Source: Aphanomyces cochlioides (taxonomy: Eukaryota > Oomycota > Saprolegniomycetes > Saprolegniales > Verrucalvaceae). Taken from it: a stretch of DNA of 64,000 bases. The stretch covers positions 496,001 through 560,000 of the forward strand of contig JAHQRK010000011.1 of NCBI GenBank assembly GCA_019828595.1. The letters are read 5' to 3'. The notes beneath the pieces were generated by a model. It had not been told where the DNA came from. It ran no database searches and saw nothing but the letters and a program-made list of their open reading frames with translations. Position numbers and translations under genes: made by a program. Of this stretch, positions 52,500 to 62,263 are shown piece after piece. How positions within the stretch are numbered: position 1 is the first letter of the stretch; every line of letters begins with the position of its first letter.

Positions 52500-55169
52500 C
52501 TAGGGAGCTGTCGAGTTGCGGACGTCAAATGTGACGCCGTTGCCATCGGCCATTGCCACAACTTCCACGTGGGCTTTCGCTTTGAGCTTGCCTGCCAAAA
52601 TGAGGCGGCTCAGTTGAGTGATCACGTGCTTCTCAATGTATCGCTTCAGAGGTCGAGCGCCATACTGAGGATCGTACGCTGCAGTCAAAATGGCGTCGAG
52701 AGCGGGTGTCGTCAAACCAATCGTGATTTGGTGGCTCTCACGGAGACGCTCTTCGGCCGAGCGGAATTGCAACTTGACAATCTCACGCAATTGGAGCTTG
52801 CCAAGAGGTTCAAACACCACCACGTCGTCGAGACGGTTGAGCAGTTCTGGACGGATGGTGCGTTGCAGCGTGGCCAATACGAGCTGCTTCTGGGCCTCGA
52901 ATGAGACTGGGTCCGATGCCAGGCGTGGTTTCTTCTTCGGACTTTGCATCGACTCGTCGTCGGAAGTGTGGCCAGATGCCAACAAATATTCGGCACCAAT
53001 GTTGGACGTCAAGATCACCACGACATTGGTAAAGTCAACCGTGCGTGCATGCGAGTCCGTCAAACGGCCTTCGTCGAGGAGTTGCAGCAGCACGTTCAGA
53101 ACCTTGGGATGGGCCTTCTCAATCTCGTCCAGCAACACGACGTTGTATGGATTGCGTCGGATGGGTTCCGTCAATTGACCACCTTGGTCGTCGTAGCCAA
53201 CATACCCTGGAGGCGCACCCAGCAACTTGGACACCGAATGCTCTTCCATGAACTCAGACATGTCGATGCGGACCATGTGCTTCTCCGAGTCGAAGAGTTC
53301 GAAGGCCAGTGCTTTCGCCAACTCCGTCTTGCCGACACCAGTTGGTCCCAAGAACAAGAAGGACCCAGTGGGTTGATCTCGACGTGCCAGACCCGCTCGA
53401 GATCTCAACACAGCATCACACACGGCATCCACGGCACTGTCTTGACCCACCACACGTTGCTTGAGTCGGTCTCCGAGGTGCAACAATCGGTCGCTGGCGT
53501 TCGTCGTGAGTTTGCTGACGGGAATACCCGTCCAACGAGCCACGACTTGGGCGATCTGGTCTTCACGCACGACTTCTTCGACAAGTTTGGCTTGTTGGTC
53601 GTTGGCTTTCTCTTGCTCGAGGCGTTGGATCGTGCGCTCGACGTCGGGAATGGCATAATACTTGAGATCGGCCACTTGAGCCAGGTCGCTTTGGCGTTCC
53701 GCCTGACTCACTTTGAGGTGGAGAGCATTGAGTTTGTCCTTGAGACGACGGATTTCGTCGACCTTTTGTTTCTCGGCTTGGTGCTGAAGGAGCAGAGGTT
53801 TGAGTTGGTCTTGGACTTGGGACAGTTCGAGCTGCACGACTTTGAGGCGATCTTTCGATCGAGCGTCCTTCTCTTTTGCCAATGCGGTCGCTTCCACTTG
53901 GAGTTGCAGTTGCTTGCGTTCCAGTGTGTCGATTATTTCTGGTTGCGAGTCCAATTGCACACGCACGTTGGCACACGCTTCATCAATGCAGTCGATAGCC
54001 TTGTCTGGCATGAATCGTTCTGTGATGTATCGATCGGCCAACGTCGCCGCCGCCACCAATGCACCATCTGTGATAGCCACACCATGGTGCGACTCGTAGC
54101 GTGGCTTGAGACCGCGGAGAATGCTCACCGTGTCGGCCACCGAGGGTTCCTTGACCAACACTTGCTGGAATCGTCGTTCAAATGCCTTGTCCTTTTCCAC
54201 ATGCTTGCGGTATTCTTCGAGGGTGGTGGCGCCAATGCAGCGCAACTCGCCACGAGCCAACATGGGTTTGAGCAAGTTGGCCGCGTCCATTGCACCGCTC
54301 GTGGCACCAGCACCCAAAATCAAATGCATCTCGTCGATGAACAGAATGATCTTGCCGTCGCTCTCTTGTACTTCCTTCAGCACGGCCTTCAATCGTTCTT
54401 CAAATTCGCCACGGTACTTGGCGCCAGCAATGAGAGCTCCCAGGTCGAGGGAGACCACATGACATTGGGCAATCGAGTCGGGGACATCTCCCATCACGAT
54501 ACGATGCGCCAGACCTTCGACAATGGCCGTCTTGCCCACACCAGGCTCACCGATCAGCACGGGGTTGTTCTTGGTACGACGACACAAGATGCGGACAGTG
54601 CGTCGGATCTCTTCGTCGCGGCCAATCACGGGGTCAATCTTGCCCGCAGCCGCCAAGTCCACCAGGTCTTGACCGTACTTGGCGAGTGCTTCGTAGTTGG
54701 ATTCAGCCGTTTGACTTGTCACGGGACGACCACCGCGTATGCTTTGGTTGATGGTCTTGACACTCTTCTCGTCGAGCCGGTGGGATGACAACACACTCGC
54801 GAGAGGACTGAATGTGAAGAGAGCTTGGACGAGGTGATCCACGGCCAAGTGTGTATCTTGAGCGTCCTTGCGCATCTTGACAGCAGCTTTGAGGACTTTG
54901 ATGAGAGCCGAGTCGATCGAGATCTGGTCTGGCGCGGGAGTTTGCGTGGGCAATTTCTTCAATTGCGCTTCCAGATCTCTGTTGATGGCGGGCACATCGG
55001 CTTGCGCTTTGTCTGCAATCCGTCTGGCGAGACCGTCCTTGTCTCGGAAAAGGGCGCTGGCAACATGCCACGGCGTGACCTGTGCATGTCCTTGGTCTTC
55101 TGCAATGGACTCTGCGTCTTTCAAGTACGCGTTCGTCTTGTCTGTGAATTCGCTGGGGTTCAAACTCAT
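52500..55169 (-). CDS. ClpB/Hsp101-type AAA+ disaggregase (copy 1)
   Basis: 889 residues from [20 protein letters not shown] (ATG 55169), stop at 52500. The order is: N-terminal Clp repeat domain (residues 1-150); NBD1 with Walker A GEPGVGKT (about 206) and IILFIDEMH; the coiled-coil M-domain (about 395-510, rich in Lys/Glu/Gln); NBD2 with GPTGVGKTE (about 607), [10 protein letters not shown] and NRLDDVVVF arginine-finger region. The closest type is plant HSP101/yeast Hsp104 cytosolic disaggregase, which rescues aggregated protein with Hsp70. A 25-residue insert in NBD2 contains SPKKKPR (about 744), a possible nuclear signal. The ATG at 55229 in frame would add 20 residues, but the heat-shock element lies between. 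Copy 2 is identical in protein. Confidence 0.93.
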   Translation of the reverse strand: MSLNPSEFTDKTNAYLKDAESIAEDQGHAQVTPWHVASALFRDKDGLARRIADKAQADVPAINRDLEAQLKKLPTQTPAPDQISIDSALIKVLKAAVKMRKDAQDTHLAVDHLVQALFTFSPLASVLSSHRLDEKSVKTINQSIRGGRPVTSQTAESNYEALAKYGQDLVDLAAAGKIDPVIGRDEEIRRTVRILCRRTKNNPVLIGEPGVGKTAIVEGLAHRIVMGDVPDSIAQCHVVSLDLGALIAGAKYRGEFEERLKAVLKEVQESDGKIILFIDEMHLILGAGATSGAMDAANLLKPMLARGELRCIGATTLEEYRKHVEKDKAFERRFQQVLVKEPSVADTVSILRGLKPRYESHHGVAITDGALVAAATLADRYITERFMPDKAIDCIDEACANVRVQLDSQPEIIDTLERKQLQLQVEATALAKEKDARSKDRLKVVQLELSQVQDQLKPLLLQHQAEKQKVDEIRRLKDKLNALHLKVSQAERQSDLAQVADLKYYAIPDVERTIQRLEQEKANDQQAKLVEEVVREDQIAQVVARWTGIPVSKLTTNASDRLLHLGDRLKQRVVGQDSAVDAVCDAVLRSRAGLARRDQPTGSFLFLGPTGVGKTELAKALAFELFDSEKHMVRIDMSEFMEEHSVSKLLGAPPGYVGYDDQGGQLTEPIRRNPYNVVLLDEIEKAHPKVLNVLLQLLDEGRLTDSHARTVDFTNVVVILTSNIGAEYLLASGHTSDDESMQSPKKKPRLASDPVSFEAQKQLVLATLQRTIRPELLNRLDDVVVFEPLGKLQLREIVKLQFRSAEERLRESHQITIGLTTPALDAILTAAYDPQYGARPLKRYIEKHVITQLSRLILAGKLKAKAHVEVVAMADGNGVTFDVRNSTAP

Positions 55170-55223
55170 TGGAGTCGTTGAGAGGAAATTTGAAAATGAC
55201 CGAATGCGGGAGTTTGGATCGGG

Positions 55224-55236
55224 CAACATTCTAGAA
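55224..55236 (-). promoter_or_regulatory. Heat-shock element of Hsp101 copy 1
   Basis: On the minus strand TTCTAGAATGTTG: TTC..GAA with a further partial TT unit at the right 5-bp spacing, about 55-67 bp before the ATG at 55169. Fits binding by heat-shock factor. Confidence 0.55.
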
Positions 55237-55344
55237 AGTACGAGGAGGTTCCATGGAGATATCGAACTTTGTGAGGTCTCATACAAAACTCCAGTGTAAT
55301 ATCGCAATCGGATTGGCTAGTCGATATTTTTATCTGGCCAATCA

Positions 55345-55733
55345 GCATTGACAACGGTGGCATAGACATGCAAGTGATGTGCCATGGAAGATTTATCCTA
55401 CAGATTGATGCACTACGTAAGTTTACTTGACGCATCCTTAATGTGCTTGAAACGCCGTTGCCTTCTAGGGGCTGCGCTATTTTTATACCTTGTCTCTCGA
55501 GATGACGCTATTCTCTTCCACATACACTCAGCGGAAGCTAGCCACTTGCACAAAATTAACGCACGAATCTCGCAGATAAGCTCGTTAATATATACAGCAG
55601 ACAATCCAGTCACATATATATCGTAGATTGCAAGGACGAGTGGAACGCGTTCACTGTATCCCTTGTGCTGGATCGTCATAGAAGATCTCCTGACAACGGC
55701 ACAACTCGTATCTTTAAACACAAAAGCATATAT
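55345..55733. other. Unique 389-bp spacer between the arms
   Basis: It carries the shared centre of two divergent promoters: ATTGG/CCAAT boxes at both edges and AT-rich sequence. An 80-codon open frame (55384-55626) exists, but it has no family resemblance. The spacer is not palindromic. Confidence 0.5.
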
Positions 55734-55841
55734 TGATTGGCCAGATAAAAATATCGACTAGCCAATCCGATTGCGATATTACACTGGAGTTTTGTATGAG
55801 ACCTCACAAAGTTCGATATCTCCATGGAACCTCCTCGTACT

Positions 55842-55854
55842 TTCTAGAATGTTG
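55842..55854 (+). promoter_or_regulatory. Heat-shock element of Hsp101 copy 2
   Basis: TTCTAGAATGTTG, the canonical TTCnnGAA pair plus a partial third unit, 55-67 bp upstream of the ATG at 55909. It is a mirror image of the site in copy 1. Confidence 0.55.
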
Positions 55855-55908
55855 CCCGATCCAAACTCCCGCATTCGGTCATTTTCAAATTTCCTCTCAA
55901 CGACTCCA

Positions 55909-58578
55909 ATGAGTTTGAACCCCAGCGAATTCACAGACAAGACGAACGCGTACTTGAAAGACGCAGAGTCCATTGCAGAAGACCAAGGACATGCACAGGT
56001 CACGCCGTGGCATGTTGCCAGCGCCCTTTTCCGAGACAAGGACGGTCTCGCCAGACGGATTGCAGACAAAGCGCAAGCCGATGTGCCCGCCATCAACAGA
56101 GATCTGGAAGCGCAATTGAAGAAATTGCCCACGCAAACTCCCGCGCCAGACCAGATCTCGATCGACTCGGCTCTCATCAAAGTCCTCAAAGCTGCTGTCA
56201 AGATGCGCAAGGACGCTCAAGATACACACTTGGCCGTGGATCACCTCGTCCAAGCTCTCTTCACATTCAGTCCTCTCGCGAGTGTGTTGTCATCCCACCG
56301 GCTCGACGAGAAGAGTGTCAAGACCATCAACCAAAGCATACGCGGTGGTCGTCCCGTGACAAGTCAAACGGCTGAATCCAACTACGAAGCACTCGCCAAG
56401 TACGGTCAAGACCTGGTGGACTTGGCGGCTGCGGGCAAGATTGACCCCGTGATTGGCCGCGACGAAGAGATCCGACGCACTGTCCGCATCTTGTGTCGTC
56501 GTACCAAGAACAACCCCGTGCTGATCGGTGAGCCTGGTGTGGGCAAGACGGCCATTGTCGAAGGTCTGGCGCATCGTATCGTGATGGGAGATGTCCCCGA
56601 CTCGATTGCCCAATGTCATGTGGTCTCCCTCGACCTGGGAGCTCTCATTGCTGGCGCCAAGTACCGTGGCGAATTTGAAGAACGATTGAAGGCCGTGCTG
56701 AAGGAAGTACAAGAGAGCGACGGCAAGATCATTCTGTTCATCGACGAGATGCATTTGATTTTGGGTGCTGGTGCCACGAGCGGTGCAATGGACGCGGCCA
56801 ACTTGCTCAAACCCATGTTGGCTCGTGGCGAGTTGCGCTGCATTGGCGCCACCACCCTCGAAGAATACCGCAAGCATGTGGAAAAGGACAAGGCATTTGA
56901 ACGACGATTCCAGCAAGTGTTGGTCAAGGAACCCTCGGTGGCCGACACGGTGAGCATTCTCCGCGGTCTCAAGCCACGCTACGAGTCGCACCATGGTGTG
57001 GCTATCACAGATGGTGCATTGGTGGCGGCGGCGACGTTGGCCGATCGATACATCACAGAACGATTCATGCCAGACAAGGCTATCGACTGCATTGATGAAG
57101 CGTGTGCCAACGTGCGTGTGCAATTGGACTCGCAACCAGAAATAATCGACACACTGGAACGCAAGCAACTGCAACTCCAAGTGGAAGCGACCGCATTGGC
57201 AAAAGAGAAGGACGCTCGATCGAAAGATCGCCTCAAAGTCGTGCAGCTCGAACTGTCCCAAGTCCAAGACCAACTCAAACCTCTGCTCCTTCAGCACCAA
57301 GCCGAGAAACAAAAGGTCGACGAAATCCGTCGTCTCAAGGACAAACTCAATGCTCTCCACCTCAAAGTGAGTCAGGCGGAACGCCAAAGCGACCTGGCTC
57401 AAGTGGCCGATCTCAAGTATTATGCCATTCCCGACGTCGAGCGCACGATCCAACGCCTCGAGCAAGAGAAAGCCAACGACCAACAAGCCAAACTTGTCGA
57501 AGAAGTCGTGCGTGAAGACCAGATCGCCCAAGTCGTGGCTCGTTGGACGGGTATTCCCGTCAGCAAACTCACGACGAACGCCAGCGACCGATTGTTGCAC
57601 CTCGGAGACCGACTCAAGCAACGTGTGGTGGGTCAAGACAGTGCCGTGGATGCCGTGTGTGATGCTGTGTTGAGATCTCGAGCGGGTCTGGCACGTCGAG
57701 ATCAACCCACTGGGTCCTTCTTGTTCTTGGGACCAACTGGTGTCGGCAAGACGGAGTTGGCGAAAGCACTGGCCTTCGAACTCTTCGACTCGGAGAAGCA
57801 CATGGTCCGCATCGACATGTCTGAGTTCATGGAAGAGCATTCGGTGTCCAAGTTGCTGGGTGCGCCTCCAGGGTATGTTGGCTACGACGACCAAGGTGGT
57901 CAATTGACGGAACCCATCCGACGCAATCCATACAACGTCGTGTTGCTGGACGAGATTGAGAAGGCCCATCCCAAGGTTCTGAACGTGCTGCTGCAACTCC
58001 TCGACGAAGGCCGTTTGACGGACTCGCATGCACGCACGGTTGACTTTACCAATGTCGTGGTGATCTTGACGTCCAACATTGGTGCCGAATATTTGTTGGC
58101 ATCTGGCCACACTTCCGACGACGAGTCGATGCAAAGTCCGAAGAAGAAACCACGCCTGGCATCGGACCCAGTCTCATTCGAGGCCCAGAAGCAGCTCGTA
58201 TTGGCCACGCTGCAACGCACCATCCGTCCAGAACTGCTCAACCGTCTCGACGACGTGGTGGTGTTTGAACCTCTTGGCAAGCTCCAATTGCGTGAGATTG
58301 TCAAGTTGCAATTCCGCTCGGCCGAAGAGCGTCTCCGTGAGAGCCACCAAATCACGATTGGTTTGACGACACCCGCTCTCGACGCCATTTTGACTGCAGC
58401 GTACGATCCTCAGTATGGCGCTCGACCTCTGAAGCGATACATTGAGAAGCACGTGATCACTCAACTGAGCCGCCTCATTTTGGCAGGCAAGCTCAAAGCG
58501 AAAGCCCACGTGGAAGTTGTGGCAATGGCCGATGGCAACGGCGTCACATTTGACGTCCGCAACTCGACAGCTCCCTAG
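55909..58578 (+). CDS. ClpB/Hsp101-type AAA+ disaggregase (copy 2)
   Basis: 889 residues, protein identical to copy 1, start [20 protein letters not shown] at 55909, stop 58576-58578. The frame is open further upstream with an ATG at 55849 that adds [20 protein letters not shown], but the heat-shock element would then overlap that start, so I prefer 55909. Walker A in NBD1 is at 56526-56546, Walker A in NBD2 at 57730-57750. Two complete identical genes facing away from each other with a shared central promoter zone would allow joint heat-shock induction; that is inference. Identity over 2.9 kb says either very recent duplication, strong gene conversion or an assembly or amplification artefact. 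Confidence 0.92.
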   Translation: MSLNPSEFTDKTNAYLKDAESIAEDQGHAQVTPWHVASALFRDKDGLARRIADKAQADVPAINRDLEAQLKKLPTQTPAPDQISIDSALIKVLKAAVKMRKDAQDTHLAVDHLVQALFTFSPLASVLSSHRLDEKSVKTINQSIRGGRPVTSQTAESNYEALAKYGQDLVDLAAAGKIDPVIGRDEEIRRTVRILCRRTKNNPVLIGEPGVGKTAIVEGLAHRIVMGDVPDSIAQCHVVSLDLGALIAGAKYRGEFEERLKAVLKEVQESDGKIILFIDEMHLILGAGATSGAMDAANLLKPMLARGELRCIGATTLEEYRKHVEKDKAFERRFQQVLVKEPSVADTVSILRGLKPRYESHHGVAITDGALVAAATLADRYITERFMPDKAIDCIDEACANVRVQLDSQPEIIDTLERKQLQLQVEATALAKEKDARSKDRLKVVQLELSQVQDQLKPLLLQHQAEKQKVDEIRRLKDKLNALHLKVSQAERQSDLAQVADLKYYAIPDVERTIQRLEQEKANDQQAKLVEEVVREDQIAQVVARWTGIPVSKLTTNASDRLLHLGDRLKQRVVGQDSAVDAVCDAVLRSRAGLARRDQPTGSFLFLGPTGVGKTELAKALAFELFDSEKHMVRIDMSEFMEEHSVSKLLGAPPGYVGYDDQGGQLTEPIRRNPYNVVLLDEIEKAHPKVLNVLLQLLDEGRLTDSHARTVDFTNVVVILTSNIGAEYLLASGHTSDDESMQSPKKKPRLASDPVSFEAQKQLVLATLQRTIRPELLNRLDDVVVFEPLGKLQLREIVKLQFRSAEERLRESHQITIGLTTPALDAILTAAYDPQYGARPLKRYIEKHVITQLSRLILAGKLKAKAHVEVVAMADGNGVTFDVRNSTAP

Positions 58579-58633
58579 ATATTAGATGTGTAGTTTGGAT
58601 ATTTACAAGTGGATAGGATAAACATTAATGCAT

Positions 58634-59044
58634 ATGCGTCTAACAACCTAACGCCTGAGAAGGACGACAAGCTTCAATGTTAGCAATGAATATCTACCAT
58701 GTTTCTTCTTGCATCATTGTGAACCTTCATGGAGTTCTTTTCTTGAATTGAAATTCTCCCCACAAGGATGACATAATACAGTGTATGTTGAAGACCCGTG
58801 GGCATTTTAGAACACTTCTCCAAGAGGCGCCGTCTACCTTCCTAGCTTAAGCGCGTGAGAGGACGCGAGATCGGCAGGAGCTTCGAAGAGCTCTCGTTGC
58901 GACGCGGAAACTTCCACAACTCCCAGGATGCGTTGGGCTTTGGTTGTCATTTCCAAACTTGCAAAAGCATTCAGCCAATCAGCAGCCAGATATTTTTCAG
59001 TGTCTATCGAAAATTTTTCACTCACAATCGATTTGGCGCGCAAG
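58634..59044. other. Intergenic region ahead of the GRDP mosaic
   Basis: No gene seen. CAGCCAATCAG at 58972-58982 is the CCAAT box of the next (dead) GRDP copy, the same as those in front of intact copies E and F. Confidence 0.5.
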
Positions 59045-59925
59045 ATGGCTTATCCGTCGAACGACCGCGCGTCGAAAGACAGCACGCAGCCGTCTGAAGC
59101 GGTATCGTATGTGGCGAATATGCCGCAATACTTTGTGGACTTTCACGTGAAGACTTCTGGGGGCTTTCTTGGAACCTCGACGAAATATGAGTGGCGACAA
59201 TTTGTACTCATTGGACAAACGCTCGATGTGCGATTCCTTACACCTCTCGCCTTGATCGCTTTCGTCACGTTTTGCAGCTAGCTGCAGCATCTCCCGTCTG
59301 GACGTCTCCAAATTATGACATATTGACCAATCTAATGTACATCACCAACGAAATTGTCGAGGTTGAGACCGCAAGACCATATACTGTCCCCATCTCTACT
59401 GTCCATGCGGCTCAAGTCCAAGCACACTTAACTGAAACGTTTGCCATATACGACCTTCAAGATGCCTGCTCAAGTATGGAGGAAGTCTACTGCTATTTGC
59501 TAGAAATGGAAGCTGATTAGTGTGCAAACGTGAACGTCGGCAACTTTTGCCACACTGTTCACCGACTTCATCCAGTTCAGTTTGAGGTCAATTGGTCGTA
59601 CACGAAGTTACCGGCGCCCTCTGAATGACATATTCTCAATGTGCCCATACTTGCGTGGTGAAAGAATACCTCTGGGAACCATGTACAAGTGTCATATCAA
59701 GGGAGACACTATAACGCGTAGTCGCTGCTCCAACACGATCACTCCTGCTGCTTTTCGAATTGCTGCATTCATTGCAGGTGCACCACAGTTCAGCGTCGAC
59801 TGCACCCTGAGAAATACCGCCGTACCCATAACGGTAAATACACCGATGATGCCGTCCAACGCCAATGTGAGAACCTTCTTGGACGAATTGTATCGCAGGT
59901 GTACTGGAATGATCCCATTGTATGT
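59045..59925 (+). pseudogene. GRDP copy G, N-terminal half, broken
   Basis: ATG at 59045 (MAYPSNDRASKDSTQPSEAV), very like copies E and F. After FVLIGQTLD a deletion of about 120 bp and a frame slip jump to the RLDRFRHVLQLAA block. A stop interrupts at 59518 (EMEAD-stop where a Tyr codon is expected). The next piece, in another frame, begins near YRRPLNDIFSMCPYL and reads YKCHIKGDTITRSRCSNTIT. After DELYRR it jumps directly to YWNDPIV, which belongs about 60 residues further in intact copies. It then ends in foreign sequence. Confidence 0.75.
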
Positions 59926-60861
59926 ATGTAAGAAACGATAAGAGCATCCTCAACGGTTTCTATTTCAAATCCAAGTTACAGATAATATTTAGCAATTCAT
60001 TAGGTTATCCGAAATATTTACGGTTGAAGTGGTTATTTTCCCCAAAACATTGATACAAATCGAAAACATATTGTGGCTGCGGAAGAAAAGGAAAATGGTG
60101 ACAACATGACGTGGTGACATCGCGGGGAGGTAAGACGACACAAGCGGCCTCATATATGCTTACCACTGATCGGTTTACAACTCCCTTAGTCACAAGAAAC
60201 GAAAGCACGCGAAAACGAAAAACAAATCATGCAAGAGGACAAAGATATATGATGCTTCGTCCGATCCACACTTTCTCCCTGTGAACGCAGCCAAATTGAC
60301 TCAAAAATTGATTGGATTGAGTGATGAACAAACGAAGACCTTGGAAGAAGAGTTGAATCGAACTGATGAAAATACTTTGCTTGTCATTCGACAGAATCCG
60401 GATTTCCCTGCGGGCATCATCGATGCTAACGAGGTGTATGATGCGATAGCAACGTACGAGATGCGAGATAATACTCGGCGCGATGCTGGAGATGGTTGCC
60501 GTCGATGGATTTTTCATTTCAATTTTTATCAAGACATTGGCCCCTGCAAACGTGAGATGGAGAGGCTTTTTCCAAGGGCATTTGCAGATTCTCCTCATAC
60601 TATTGACAATGCTGTCGCAAATGCACAACGCTTGTTCAATCCCAATCAACACCAACTTAATGCATTCAGAGCCACTTTTGATATTCAACCTCTGGCATTC
60701 GCAGTTGTGATTAACAAGATTGCTATTCGTGAAGATGATGCGGGTGAGAACCTTTTCTTCTACAAAGGTAATGCCGATGCCGAATCGTCAGAATCCTCAG
60801 ACGATGATTGATATCCGTTTGCAATGAAAGACGTATTTTCTTTAATATATTTGCTTTGATT
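59926..60861 (+). other. Foreign segment splitting the GRDP copy
   Basis: This segment has no GRDP similarity. It contains the unrecognised frame at 60281-60811. I could not find convincing terminal inverted repeats, so it is unclear whether it is a mobile element or a rearrangement joint. Confidence 0.45.
60281..60811 (+). CDS. Unrecognised protein with acidic C-terminus (start uncertain)
   Basis: The open frame reads NAAKLTQKLIGLSDEQTKTL, then IIDANEVYDAIATYEMRDNT, DGCRRWIFHFNFYQDIGPCK and a tail SSESSDDD before TGA. The frame is open upstream to about 60170 (KKRKHAKTKNKSCKRTK, strongly basic) with no ATG, so the true start is probably in an earlier exon or the gene is a fragment. I do not know its family. 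The length visible is about 175 residues. It lies within the insert that splits GRDP copy G, so it may be the coding part of a mobile element or a captured gene piece. Confidence 0.4.
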   Translation: MNAAKLTQKLIGLSDEQTKTLEEELNRTDENTLLVIRQNPDFPAGIIDANEVYDAIATYEMRDNTRRDAGDGCRRWIFHFNFYQDIGPCKREMERLFPRAFADSPHTIDNAVANAQRLFNPNQHQLNAFRATFDIQPLAFAVVINKIAIREDDAGENLFFYKGNADAESSESSDDD

Positions 60862-61072
60862 GGTGACGGTCGAGTTCGATTGAAATACAGTCATATCATG
60901 GCTCAAGGACGACTGCGCTACAGTATACCACGACACTCGCACACCCTGTCCAGAGCCAGAGGCATCCAAAACGGGCAATGTCAGTGCTGAAGTCATTTAC
61001 ACTGACTGCAGTCATCGTGGCGACTGTGGCACCGGTGGTTGTTCTAGTGACGTCGCTCTGGCCGCCAACGAC
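60862..61072 (+). pseudogene. GRDP fragment resembling the 3' end of copy D
   Basis: Sequence reading GDGRVRLKYSHIMAQGRLRY, followed by sequence nearly the same as copy D at 44070-44300 (TCCAGAGCCAGAGGCATCCA, AAACGGGCAATGT, GGTTGTTCTAGTGACGTCG). It is missing everything upstream of the DGRVRLK block. The right end is cut abruptly at the fragment on the opposite strand. Confidence 0.7.
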
Positions 61073-61808
61073 CATCCATGACAGGTGTTCCGATCACAGT
61101 CATGTACACAGACAAAGCTTCTGGCAGGGATTCTTTCAGGCACTCGACAGCCTTAGCATCGGGAACCACAGCTGCAGCGTAAGGCAAAGCTTCGTCTGCA
61201 AACGCCTCGTCCACACCAAAGAAGCGGCAGTCTCGAGATGGCAGACGGCCAAAATTCTTCCATTTTTGTTTCAAGAAGTGGTGGTTCACCATGTTGTTGG
61301 TTTTCTCGGAAGTCCATGATACATAGCTCGCTGCAAAGGACGAGTAAACATCATTATAAGCCATGGACCACAGCAAGAATGTATCGCCGTAGCCCTTGCG
61401 CAAGTCGCCGCCTTCAATCGTGTCGTCATGATCAATGATGCGACCAATATTGACCTTGCAAAACTCGTAATAGTTTCTAGTGTCGTCTTGGTGAGTGTGC
61501 CAGACCAGATCGATGTCGGACGTTGGTACAAGCTCAATTGATTGCTTCTTGACTTTCACGAGATTCATAAACTTGTGATAGCGAATGATGATGGAGGCTT
61601 CACTGACGACGGGATCATTCCAATAGTCCATGTTGGGCATCCAAGAGGTCTTCACGTTGCCGTCAGTTGGCAGAGCTGGGGTATCCACAATGATGACTCT
61701 AGTGGAGGCAGGGTCGACGATAAATTGTGGCGTATCTGCAATAAATTCAGCCATTCGGAAAGCCGAAGGTGCAATCATGTTGGCACACCGACTGCACGGA
61801 ACTGAAAA
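61073..61808 (-). pseudogene. GRDP fragment resembling the middle of copy E
   Basis: On the minus strand it runs MIAPSAFRMAEFIADTPQFI, then NMDYWNDPVVSEAS, DIDLVWHTHQDDTRNYYEFC, IIDHDDTIEGGDLRKGYGDT, CRFFGVDEAFADEALPYAAA and stops at VIGTPVMDG. It is almost the same as 45083-45985 of copy E, except for an internal deletion of about 190 bp near 61640 (corresponding to 45640-45830). It lacks both an N-terminus and a tail. Confidence 0.75.
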
Positions 61809-61837
61809 AGCTGTTGAATCTGCCAATGAGCCATTTT

Positions 61838-62168
61838 AGAAGCTTTGTCCGTGTATATGGCTGTGATCGGAACCACCGTCATGGATGGTCGTGTCCGATT
61901 GCAGTACTCCCGTCACAATTACCTCATGGTTGATGGTAGTTTGGGTTATGTCTATTATGGCGGCTGCGGTGCGATCATTGCCTGCGGCTTTGCTGGCTTG
62001 CATGGCTATGGTTATGTTGGTGGCTGCAGTGTTGTTGGCGGTGGTTGCGGCGTTGTTGGTGGAGGATGCGGCGCTGCTGGCTGCGGCAGTGGCGGTTGCG
62101 GCAGTGGTGGCTGTGGTAGCGGTGGAGGTTGTGGTGGTGGCGGCTGTGGCGGCGGATGCGGAAGTTAG
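61838..62168 (+). pseudogene. GRDP fragment: C-terminal block and Cys-Gly tail
   Basis: SVYMAVIGTTVMDGRVRLQY then SRHNYLMVDGSLGYVYYGGC, GCGAIIACGFAGLHGYGYVG and a tail of GGCG units ending GGGCGS with a stop. It matches the end of copy F with changes. It has no start of its own. It points towards the next GRDP gene. Confidence 0.75.
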
Positions 62169-62263
62169 AATGCCTAAATTGTTAATGTTAATAACTGATC
62201 TGTTAATTGATGGGCTCTGGATTACTCGAGAAGAAATTAATGCTCAATGGAGACATTTTCATG

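Larger units (their letters stand above)
52445..55344. repeat. Left arm (2,900 bp) of a near-perfect inverted repeat
   Basis: Every position x here pairs with 111078 minus x in the right arm (55734-58633). The ClpB protein and all overlapping shadow frames are identical between the arms. The match ends at ATGCAT on the outside (52445/58633) and at CCAATCA inside (55344/55734). Flanks and spacer are different in sequence. Confidence 0.93.
55734..58633. repeat. Right arm (2,900 bp) of the inverted repeat
   Basis: Exact counterpart of the left arm on the opposite strand. No difference was seen in the compared parts (start, motifs, 3' end), and every overlapping open frame on both strands is the same. 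The outer border is at 58633, after AACATTAATGCAT. Confidence 0.93.

Noticed and set aside
52944..54788. A 614-codon open frame antisense to Hsp101 copy 1 (and its twin at 56290-58134)
   Set aside because: It is an exact reverse-strand shadow of a highly codon-biased gene, has no family-like motif and simply mirrors the ClpB sequence.
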